Shown one piece after another: positions 23,747 through 31,430 of a DNA stretch of 64,000 bases. The stretch is taken from NCBI GenBank assembly GCA_046299555.1, contig JBKBHS010000004.1, positions 160,478 through 224,477 of the forward strand, written 5' to 3'. Every line of letters starts with the position of its first letter. The stretch's first letter is position 1. Under the pieces are notes generated by a model. The model searched no databases, was not told the origin of the DNA, and saw only the letters and a list, made by a program, of their open reading frames with translations. The stretch is from CALKJP01 sp046299555. GTDB taxonomy: Bacteria > Bacteroidota > Bacteroidia > JACCXN01. The position numbers and the translations under genes were made by a program.

Positions 23747-26578
23747 TTATTTTTTCTTGACTAATTTTTCTTTCAGATATTTTCCGGTATATGAATTTTT
23801 ACATTTAATTAAATCATCAGGTATTCCTTCAAAAACAATTGTTCCGCCTTCATCACCGCCTTCTGGGCCTAAATCAATTACCCAATCGGCACATTTTACA
23901 ATATCTAAATTGTGTTCAATTACAACCAATGAATGACCATTTTCTATTAAGGCATCAAATGCAGATAATAGTTTTTTTACATCATGAAAATGTAATCCGG
24001 TAGTTGGTTCATCAAAAATAAATAATAGCGGTTGTAATGATTTTCCTTTACCTATAAATGATGCCAATTTAATTCGTTGTGCTTCGCCACCGCTTAATGT
24101 ACTCGATGATTGTCCTAATTTTACATAACCCAAACCTACATCCTGTAGGGGTTTTAATTTTTCGATAATTTTAGTTTCTATTTTGCTTTCACTTTTGTGT
24201 GAATTAAAAAAATCAATGGCATCATCAATGGTCATTTCCAAAATATCATAAACGTTTTTACCATGATACTCTATTTCTAAAATTTCATCTTTAAAACGTT
24301 TTCCATGGCAGGCATCACAAGTAAGATGCACATCAGCCATAAATTGCATTTCTACTTTAATAATACCTTCGCCTTCGCACATTTCGCAGCGGCCGCCATC
24401 AACGTTAAATGAAAAATACGCAGGCTTGTAATTTCGTACTTTGGCAAGTGGCAGCGAAGTAAATAAATCTCTTATTTCATCGTAGGCTTTTAGATAGGTT
24501 ACAGGGTTGGAACGTGTTGATTTTCCAATTGGATTTTGATCTATAAATTCCACTCCGCTTATAGCATCTACATCGCCTGATAGTTGATCGAATAATCCTG
24601 TTCGCTCACCATATGCACCAAATTGTTTCTTTAAAGCTGTATATAATACTTTTTTTACCAACGAACTTTTTCCTGAACCACTTACTCCCGTTACAACTGT
24701 TAAGATATTTAATGGGAAATTTACGTTTATGTTTTTTAAGTTATTTTCTCGAGCGCCTTTTATATGAATTGATTTTTTCCATTTTCTACGGTGAGGCGGG
24801 ATCTCAATTTTTTCTCTTTCTGTTAGGTATTTGGCTGTTAAGCTTATTTGTGAATTTAATAATTCTTCATGTTTGCCTTGAAATACAACTTCTCCGCCAT
24901 GGCTTCCGGCCAATGGCCCCATATCAACAATTTCATCGGCTGCTTTTATGATATCTTCATCATGCTCAACCACAATAACGGTGTTTCCTACATTGCGTAG
25001 CGATTTAAGAATTTCAATCAAACGTTGTGTATCTCTTGAATGTAAACCAATACTGGGTTCATCTAATATATACATAGAGCCAACTAAGCTGCTTCCAAGT
25101 GCAGTAGTTAAATTAATGCGTTGCGATTCTCCGCCTGAAAGGGTATTGGATAATCTGTTTAATGATAAATATCCCAAGCCGACATCTTCTAAAAATTTTA
25201 AACGATTTTTTATTTCAATTAATAATCGCTTGGCTACTTCTTGTTCGTATTTATTTAGTTTAATGTTCTCAAAAAAAAGGCGTGCTTGAGAAACCGACAT
25301 TAAAACAATATCAATAATGGAATGGTTGTTTATTTTAACATAACCAGCATCTTTTCTTAATCGAGAGCCATTGCATTCGGGACATTTAGTCTTTCCTCTG
25401 TATCGCGATAATAAAACCCTGTATTGTATTTTGTAGCTTTGTTCTTCCAGGTGTTTAAAAAAGTCGTTTAATCCCGAAAAATAATTATTCCCTGTCCATA
25501 GTAGTTTACGTTGATTTTCATGTAATTCATTATAAGGTCTGTGAATAGGAAAATTAAATTTATGAGCATGTTTAATGAGTTGATTTTTCCATTCGCTCAT
25601 TTTATCGCCTTTCCAACATACAATGGCATCTTCATAAATTGAAAGACTTTTGTTGGGGATTACTAAATCTTCGTCAATACCAATTACGCTTCCATAACCT
25701 TCGCAGTATTTACAAGCTCCGATTGGATTATTAAAACTGAAAAAGTTTACGCTGGGTTCTTCAAAAGTTATTCCGTCTAACTCAAACCGATTATTAAAAC
25801 GATGTTCTTTAACCTCGTTAGATAAATGAATTTCTACAATACATTCTCCATTACCTTCATAAAATGCTGTTTGAATAGAATCGTAAATTCTTGTGGTATT
25901 ATCTTCATTTTCCGTATCGGTTGTTAATCTATCAATTAAAATTGCAATATCTTTTACTGATGCTTTGGAGTCATCAAACTCTTCTATACGAACAATTTCA
26001 TTTTTATATCTTATTCTTGAAAATCCTTGTTGTAACAATAATTTTAATTCTTCTAAAATAGTTCTGTTGTTTTTTAAAATCAGAGGTGCATATAAGGCTA
26101 CTTTAGTTCCTTTAGGCAGTGAGAGAATAAAATTTAAAACATCTTCGCGTGTATCTCTTTTAACTTCATTACCCGAAACAGGGGAAAAGGTTTTACCAAT
26201 TCTGGCGAATAATAATTTTAGGTAATCGTAAATTTCGGTTGTTGTTCCAACAGTAGAGCGAGGGTTTCTGGTATTTACTTTTTGTTCTATTGCTATTGCC
26301 GGAGCAATTCCTTTTATGTAATCAATATCCGGTTTTTCAATTTTTCCAAGAAACTGTCGTGCGTAGGCCGATAAACTTTCAACATATCTGCGTTGACCTT
26401 CTGCATAAAGTGTATCAAATGCAAGCGATGATTTGCCGGAACCGGATAAACCTGTTACAACAATAAATTTATTGCGTGGAAATGCTATATCAACATTTTT
26501 TAAATTATGTACGCGCGCTCCTTTAATAATGATAAAGTGTTTTGGATCTAAATTTTCTATGTTATTAGTTTTATTCAT
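23747..26578 (-). CDS. uvrA: Excinuclease ABC subunit A
   Basis: The damage-recognition ATPase of nucleotide excision repair, working with UvrB and UvrC. It has two ABC modules. The first Walker A is GLSGSGKSSLAFDT near residue 42, with a CPEC-type zinc finger and an LSGGESQRINL signature. The second is GVSGSGKSSLVKKVL near residue 650, with the CEMCEGEG/CDACHGKR zinc module and LSGGEAQRIKLA. The 943-residue length is standard. A TATTTTTG element, a match to the Bacteroidota -7 box, lies at 26604-26597 upstream of the start. It is divergent from the ECF sigma gene. Confidence 0.97.
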   Translation of the reverse strand: MNKTNNIENLDPKHFIIIKGARVHNLKNVDIAFPRNKFIVVTGLSGSGKSSLAFDTLYAEGQRRYVESLSAYARQFLGKIEKPDIDYIKGIAPAIAIEQKVNTRNPRSTVGTTTEIYDYLKLLFARIGKTFSPVSGNEVKRDTREDVLNFILSLPKGTKVALYAPLILKNNRTILEELKLLLQQGFSRIRYKNEIVRIEEFDDSKASVKDIAILIDRLTTDTENEDNTTRIYDSIQTAFYEGNGECIVEIHLSNEVKEHRFNNRFELDGITFEEPSVNFFSFNNPIGACKYCEGYGSVIGIDEDLVIPNKSLSIYEDAIVCWKGDKMSEWKNQLIKHAHKFNFPIHRPYNELHENQRKLLWTGNNYFSGLNDFFKHLEEQSYKIQYRVLLSRYRGKTKCPECNGSRLRKDAGYVKINNHSIIDIVLMSVSQARLFFENIKLNKYEQEVAKRLLIEIKNRLKFLEDVGLGYLSLNRLSNTLSGGESQRINLTTALGSSLVGSMYILDEPSIGLHSRDTQRLIEILKSLRNVGNTVIVVEHDEDIIKAADEIVDMGPLAGSHGGEVVFQGKHEELLNSQISLTAKYLTEREKIEIPPHRRKWKKSIHIKGARENNLKNINVNFPLNILTVVTGVSGSGKSSLVKKVLYTALKKQFGAYGERTGLFDQLSGDVDAISGVEFIDQNPIGKSTRSNPVTYLKAYDEIRDLFTSLPLAKVRNYKPAYFSFNVDGGRCEMCEGEGIIKVEMQFMADVHLTCDACHGKRFKDEILEIEYHGKNVYDILEMTIDDAIDFFNSHKSESKIETKIIEKLKPLQDVGLGYVKLGQSSSTLSGGEAQRIKLASFIGKGKSLQPLLFIFDEPTTGLHFHDVKKLLSAFDALIENGHSLVVIEHNLDIVKCADWVIDLGPEGGDEGGTIVFEGIPDDLIKCKNSYTGKYLKEKLVKKK

Positions 26579-26679
26579 TTATTTTTTTGAAGCTTGCAAA
26601 AATACTAAATAATTGAGGCCTTTTGGCAGTTTAGCTAACAATAAAAAGTTTTAGCTTGTTTTTAATTAAGCAATAAATT

Positions 26680-26710
26680 TTTGTGTTATTGTAACCATTT
26701 TATATATTTG
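26680..26710 (+). promoter_or_regulatory. Bacteroidota-type promoter for the ECF sigma gene
   Basis: TTTG at 26680-26683 and TATATTTG at 26703-26710 are separated by 19 bases, a perfect match to the TTTG-N19-TAnnTTTG promoter. Transcription would start near 26717 and give a leader of about 90 bases. Confidence 0.65.
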
Positions 26711-26736
26711 GCGTTATAAAAGCTTAAAATTTATAT

Positions 26737-26743
26737 AAGGAGG
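26737..26743 (+). promoter_or_regulatory. Orphan Shine-Dalgarno-like site in the sigma-factor leader
   Basis: AAGGAGG at 26737-26743 matches the anti-Shine-Dalgarno but has no ATG, GTG or TTG frame at normal spacing. The same sequence recurs at 26796-26802, 5 bases before the sigma ATG. It could be a ribosome standby site. Confidence 0.4.
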
Positions 26744-26807
26744 AACTGCCTATCGAATAACAACTTTACTTTTTTAATTAAATATTTTATTAAAAAAGGA
26801 GGTTGTT

Positions 26808-27386
26808 ATGGACCAGTTCAATGATCAAGAACTTATCGAAAAGTTCATTAAGGGAGAAAATTCAGCGCTTGAAATATTGCTTAAACGCTATAAGCGAAAA
26901 CTTTTTACCTATATCTATCATCAAGTAAGAGATCAGTCAGTTGCACAAGATATTTTTCAAGAAACCTTTTTTAAAATAATTACTACTTTAAAAAAGGGTT
27001 CGTATAACGAAGAAGGTAAATTTTTGCCATGGGCTGCCCGTATTGCGCATAACCTAATTATAGATTATTTCAGAGCTAAAAAGAAATATCCTCAATTTGA
27101 CGGGGGAGATGAATTTGATATTTTTTCTGTATTGCCATTGCGTCAAGGAAATATGGAAGATAAAATGGTAAAAATGCAGATTAAAAAAGATTTGCGTGAA
27201 TTAATTAGAAAATTACCATTTGATCAAAGAGAGGTTGTGATTATGAGGCTCTATAAAGATATGAGTTTTAAAGAAATTGCAGATGTTACTAATGTAAGCA
27301 TTAATACAGCTTTAGGAAGAATGCGCTATGCTTTAATAAATCTAAGAAAAATGATTGAAGAGAAAAATTTAGTTTTAACAAAATAG
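26808..27386 (+). CDS. ECF-type RNA polymerase sigma factor
   Basis: A 192-residue sigma-70 family regulator. Region 2 spans about residues 20-90 (VRDQSVAQDIFQETFFKI, FLPWAARIAHNLIIDYFR) and region 4 about 125-180 (LPFDQREVVIMRLYKDMSFKEIADVTNVS). The ATG at 26808 is fixed by a strong AAGGAGG 5 bases upstream, unusual among its neighbours. No anti-sigma gene is adjacent, so its control is not evident. It is divergent from uvrA and followed by a hairpin terminator. The target genes are unknown. Confidence 0.9.
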   Translation: MDQFNDQELIEKFIKGENSALEILLKRYKRKLFTYIYHQVRDQSVAQDIFQETFFKIITTLKKGSYNEEGKFLPWAARIAHNLIIDYFRAKKKYPQFDGGDEFDIFSVLPLRQGNMEDKMVKMQIKKDLRELIRKLPFDQREVVIMRLYKDMSFKEIADVTNVSINTALGRMRYALINLRKMIEEKNLVLTK

Positions 27387-27414
27387 GTATAATTCAATTT
27401 TTAAAATTTATTGT

Positions 27415-27455
27415 AGCGGAATATTAAGTGATAAAACTTTAATTATTCCGCTTTT
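27415..27455 (+). terminator. Probable terminator after the sigma factor gene
   Basis: AGCGGAATATTAA (27415-27427) pairs with TTAATTATTCCGCT (27439-27452) with one bulged base, followed by a short T run. The loop is 11 bases. Confidence 0.55.
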
Positions 27456-27482
27456 CATGTTTAATTAGATAATTTATAGTGT

Positions 27483-28832
27483 ATGAAATATCCAATCTTA
27501 AATTGTATAATAATTTTTACCTTATTTTTTTATTCTTGTTCAAAAGTAAATAAGAACGATACATTTACACATAAAAAATATTGCGATTCATCCGAAGTTA
27601 TTATCAATGAAGCGAGCATAGAGGGATACACCAATAAAACATCGTATGCACCGGGCGAAAAAATTGAATTTAAAATTCATGCTTTAAGTCCAAACTTTTC
27701 GATAGAAATTTTTAGAAATGGTTCGCCCAATATTATTGTTCATCAACAAAGCGGAATAGAAGCTTTAAAACAAAATTATCACTGTTATTCCTATTCGTAT
27801 GGATGCAATTGGAAAACTATTTATGAAATAATGGTTGACCCAAGTTGGAAATCGGGATTATATTCTGCAAAGCTTATAAATCCTGATGATGGAAAAATTG
27901 CTTGGATATCTTTTATAATAAAAAAATCGAGTTCGGCTCCCAAAGCTAAATTAGCCGTATTATCAAGTACAAATACCTGGAATGCATATAACGATTGGGG
28001 GGGTGGTTCTTTTTATGATTTTGAAATGGATGAAAACGTTATCAGTTCAGAAAATATTAGTTTTCAACGACCCAACAAATATGCCGATCCAACAGCTCGT
28101 GGAGGACATTTAGTAGCTGCTGAAACTTATTTATTGCGATGGATGGATCAAAATAATTACACATGGGATCATTATTCAGAGCATGATTTAATGCAAAATG
28201 AAAATTTATTAGAAGGATATAAAACGGTTGTATTAAACACACATCCTGAATATTATACCAAAGAAATGTACGATCGTTTATATCGTTATGTTCAAAATGG
28301 CGGGCATGTGGCTTATTTGGGCGGAAATGCCATTTGGAGCAAAGTAGTATGGGATTACAAAAGAGATATTTTAGAAATAAGAAGAAATAAGCAACGCCAT
28401 ACATTTACATCAGAAATAGGTGGACTATGGCGCGATTTAGGAATGCCCGAATCAACATTATTAGGAGTTCAATACGATGAAAGAGGTTATTTATCATGGC
28501 ATCCATATAGGGTATTAGATAAAGATTTTTGGGTGTTTGAAAATACCGGACTAAATAATAATGATACATTTGGTGATAATTGTCCTGATACTGGTGGTGC
28601 ATCCGGTCACGAAACAGATAAAATTACCCCCGATTCGCAGAAAATTCCTACATTAAAACTAATTGCAAAAGGAACTAACCCAAATTTTGGAGGAGCCGAT
28701 ATGGTATATTACGAAACAACTACGGGAGGTCGAGTTTTTTCGGTCGGTTCAATTAGTTATACCAGTTGTTTGTGTTGCGATTCAACTATTTCAAGAATTA
28801 CTCGAAATGTACTTAATGAATTCAGTAAATAA
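27483..28832 (+). CDS. N,N-dimethylformamidase-beta-like lipoprotein
   Basis: A 449-residue probable lipoprotein: the N-terminal hydrophobic stretch ends in FFYSCSK with Cys19 as lipidation candidate. After an Ig-like segment (residues about 45-145), the bulk resembles the N,N-dimethylformamidase large-subunit family: VLSSTNTWNAYNDWGGGSFYDF, then VVLNTHPEYYT and GGHVAYLGGNAIW, a GATase-like Rossmann region. True dimethylformamidase activity is not implied; many such homologues are uncharacterised. Several cysteine pairs (YSYGC, SCLCCD) could form disulfides, fitting an extracytoplasmic protein. It stands alone after the sigma-gene terminator. Confidence 0.75.
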   Translation: MKYPILNCIIIFTLFFYSCSKVNKNDTFTHKKYCDSSEVIINEASIEGYTNKTSYAPGEKIEFKIHALSPNFSIEIFRNGSPNIIVHQQSGIEALKQNYHCYSYSYGCNWKTIYEIMVDPSWKSGLYSAKLINPDDGKIAWISFIIKKSSSAPKAKLAVLSSTNTWNAYNDWGGGSFYDFEMDENVISSENISFQRPNKYADPTARGGHLVAAETYLLRWMDQNNYTWDHYSEHDLMQNENLLEGYKTVVLNTHPEYYTKEMYDRLYRYVQNGGHVAYLGGNAIWSKVVWDYKRDILEIRRNKQRHTFTSEIGGLWRDLGMPESTLLGVQYDERGYLSWHPYRVLDKDFWVFENTGLNNNDTFGDNCPDTGGASGHETDKITPDSQKIPTLKLIAKGTNPNFGGADMVYYETTTGGRVFSVGSISYTSCLCCDSTISRITRNVLNEFSK

Positions 28833-28913
28833 ATTTATATCTCTATATTTTAAAACATTTTTAGAGTTAAATTAATGTTGGGGGAGTGTGAAATATAAAA
28901 TAGCTAATTTGGT

Positions 28914-29729
28914 TTAAATTGTTTTAGTATTAGCTGATCGCAACTTAATGGCCGTTATAACTTTTTTGGTATAAAGCGGAAAATCGCCTTTCATCATCCA
29001 ATCATAGTACGAAGGTTCCATTTTAAAAACTTCTTCGACTGATTTTCCTGCATGTTTTCCAAAATTAAATACTTCTACTCCTTGTTCGTTATAAATTATT
29101 CTGCCGGCTAAATCAACGTTTTTATTGAGGTTTGTAAAATCATGCAATGCTTTAATATCATTTTTAATAGGGATAATTTTATTTCCGTTTTTATCTTCAA
29201 TTTCTACTCCTTCGTATCGTTCGAGCTGCGACAAAAATACTTCGTATGTTGCTTGTATATCAGCAAGCGCGCTGTGTGCATTAACTAATTCTTTACCGCA
29301 ATAAAATTTATAGGCGGCTTTAAGGGTACGTTGTTCCATTTGGTGAAAAATGTTTTGTACATCTACCAAACGTCTATTACTTAAATCAAAATCAATTCCT
29401 GCTCGTAAAAATTCTTCCACTAAAATTGGAACATCAAATTTGTTAGAGTTATAGCCGGCAAGGTCGCAACCTTTTAAAAAGTTTGCAATTATGGGTGCCA
29501 ATTCTTTAAAAGTAGGTTCGTTTTTTACTTTTTCATCGTCAATTCCGTGTATGGCAGCAGATGTAGGAGGAATGGGTATTTCAGGGTTTATTAATTTTAA
29601 AAATTCTTCCTTTTCACCGTTTGGATGTATTTTTAAAATGGCTATTTCTACAATTCTATCGCTGGCTACATTGGTTCCTGTGGTTTCTAAATCGAAAAAT
29701 GCTAATGGACGGGTTAAATTTAACTGCAT
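28914..29729 (-). CDS. 3'-5' exonuclease, DnaQ/ExoX-like (DEDDh)
   Basis: A 271-residue nuclease of the DNA polymerase III epsilon superfamily. Exo I is FFDLETTGT with D13 and E15, Exo II has GYNSNKFDVPIL, and Exo III is NAHSALADIQATYEV with the catalytic histidine. Residues about 215-265 (FNFGKHAGKSVEEVF, YYDWMMKGDFPLYTK) form the small C-terminal domain also seen in ExoX-like enzymes. It probably trims or repairs DNA, or degrades RNA, in the cytoplasm. Its start is 4 bases after the stop of the 29733-31280 TPR-PD40 gene, so it seems translated from the same message despite an unrelated role. Confidence 0.9.
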   Translation of the reverse strand: MQLNLTRPLAFFDLETTGTNVASDRIVEIAILKIHPNGEKEEFLKLINPEIPIPPTSAAIHGIDDEKVKNEPTFKELAPIIANFLKGCDLAGYNSNKFDVPILVEEFLRAGIDFDLSNRRLVDVQNIFHQMEQRTLKAAYKFYCGKELVNAHSALADIQATYEVFLSQLERYEGVEIEDKNGNKIIPIKNDIKALHDFTNLNKNVDLAGRIIYNEQGVEVFNFGKHAGKSVEEVFKMEPSYYDWMMKGDFPLYTKKVITAIKLRSANTKTI

Positions 29730-29732
29730 GGT

Positions 29733-31280
29733 TTATTTGGGTAAAAGTTTAAAATCTTTATCAATAAATTCTTGAAAGGAGTTTTTGCCAAGTATAGTAA
29801 TTTCTTCGATATAAGTATTAAAACCATCGGCACTTATTATAACCTTATATTTTCCGGGAGGTATAGCCATAACAAATTTATTTTTAGTGTTTGGTGTGTA
29901 AGTACCAATTTCTTCTTGTGAACTTAATTCGATTAAACTTACATTGGCATCTTTTATAGTTTTAACCCCATCAGTAGAAGATAATACACATTTAACGATG
30001 GTTTGTCTGTCATCGCGATTATTAAAGTTTACGCGATAAATATCTAAGTCGCCATATCCGCCCTTGCGTAAATCTGAAATATATGCATATTTTAAATTTT
30101 GTGAAAAGAAAATGGTCATATTATCAGATGGGTTATTAATTGGATATCCAACGTTTCTTGGCTTACTCCAGGTGTTTTTTTCATCGTCATAAATACTGTA
30201 AAAAATATCATATCCTCCCATTCCTTTGTGTCCTTGTGATGCAAAATACAGAGTTTTTCCATCGGATAATAAGTTCGGAAAATCTTCATTGTATGGTGTA
30301 TTAATGGTTGGACCTAAATTTTGTGGTTCTGCCCAATCTCCGTTTGGTAGTTTTCGAGTCATCCAAATATCGGTACCACCTAAACCTCCGGGGCGATTGC
30401 TTGCAAAAAATAATATATCGCCATCAGGATTCAGGGTAGCCGATGTTTCTAAGCTTTCGGAATTTACAGCTTTCCCTAATTTGCTTTTTGCACCAAAATT
30501 TTTACCTTTTTTTTCTGAAAGATAAATTTCACCAACTTCTTTTATATGATCGATATAAATAAAAATTTTACTTCCATCAATTGAAATTCCAACAACTTCT
30601 TCATCTAATGCTGTATTTATTTGAGGGCCTATGTTTTTAGCTTTCTCAAATTGACCATTCACTTCATAAGAAATATATACATCAGACGAATAATAGCCAT
30701 CGTATTCCAATTGTGCAGCTCCGCCTTTTCTTCTGGAAGTAAATACAAAATATGATTCGTCAGGCGGAACAAATGGATAATAGTCAGGAAATTCAGAATT
30801 TATATTTGGTCCTAAGTTTTCAAAGGTAACATCTAAAGGATATTTTATCATTTCTTTACCTAAATTGCATTGTTCGATATAGCGGTCGGCTTCAGCTTTT
30901 TCTTTTTCACCAACCATAGTTTTGTATTTGGTATAAGCTTTTATAGCATCATCAAATTTTAATGCGTGTTGATAAGCTCTGCCTAAGTCTAAAACCATTT
31001 CGGGAGTTACTTTAGCTGTTTTGTTAGCTTTTTCGAGATAGGGTATTGCTGCCGTTTTATCAATATTTGTGTTTAGATAGCAAAAGCCCATTTTATAATT
31101 ATAGTCAGGATTATTGGGCTCTTTTTTTAAGAATTTTTCTAAACTTTTTATGGCTGCTAAATAATTTTTGTATTTAAAATGTTCGTCAATTTCACGTGGA
31201 TCTAAGTCCTGAGCATAAATTGCAGGAATAGTTTGTAAACTGATGTATATAAAGAAAAATATGTATTTAAAAATTTTCAT
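29733..31280 (-). CDS. TPR-PD40 envelope protein lacking an OmpA domain
   Basis: A 515-residue exported protein with signal peptide (ending near PAIYAQD). TPR-like helices span about 30-140. WD40-like PD40 repeats follow: FPDYYPFVPPDESYFVFTSR, GISIDGSKIFIY, TLNPDGDILFFASNRPGGLGG and LLSDGKTLYFASQGHKGMGGYD. A carboxypeptidase-regulatory-like beta domain closes it (about 440-515). Unlike its neighbours and PorE, it ends there, with no peptidoglycan-binding OmpA domain. It is separated from the 31431-33896 paralogue by a strong terminator, and the DnaQ-like exonuclease gene follows at 3 bases. Confidence 0.85.
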   Translation of the reverse strand: MKIFKYIFFFIYISLQTIPAIYAQDLDPREIDEHFKYKNYLAAIKSLEKFLKKEPNNPDYNYKMGFCYLNTNIDKTAAIPYLEKANKTAKVTPEMVLDLGRAYQHALKFDDAIKAYTKYKTMVGEKEKAEADRYIEQCNLGKEMIKYPLDVTFENLGPNINSEFPDYYPFVPPDESYFVFTSRRKGGAAQLEYDGYYSSDVYISYEVNGQFEKAKNIGPQINTALDEEVVGISIDGSKIFIYIDHIKEVGEIYLSEKKGKNFGAKSKLGKAVNSESLETSATLNPDGDILFFASNRPGGLGGTDIWMTRKLPNGDWAEPQNLGPTINTPYNEDFPNLLSDGKTLYFASQGHKGMGGYDIFYSIYDDEKNTWSKPRNVGYPINNPSDNMTIFFSQNLKYAYISDLRKGGYGDLDIYRVNFNNRDDRQTIVKCVLSSTDGVKTIKDANVSLIELSSQEEIGTYTPNTKNKFVMAIPPGKYKVIISADGFNTYIEEITILGKNSFQEFIDKDFKLLPK

Positions 31281-31378
31281 TCAAAAAACAAAAAACTAAA
31301 ATCATTCCAAAATTTTAAGAATGTCAATAGAAATATATCAAAGATTACAAAAATAACTTTTTATATTAATTGTAAAAT

Positions 31379-31408
31379 AAAAAGCTCTTCAAATTTGAAG
31401 AGCTTTTT
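31379..31408. terminator. Perfect palindromic intrinsic terminator
   Basis: AAAAAGCTCTTCAAA (31379-31393) and TTTGAAGAGCTTTTT (31394-31408) form a perfect 15-base palindrome. It ends the minus-strand 31431-33896 gene and would act on either strand. Confidence 0.85.
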
Positions 31409-31430
31409 AAAATTGTTTTAAAGTGAGTAA

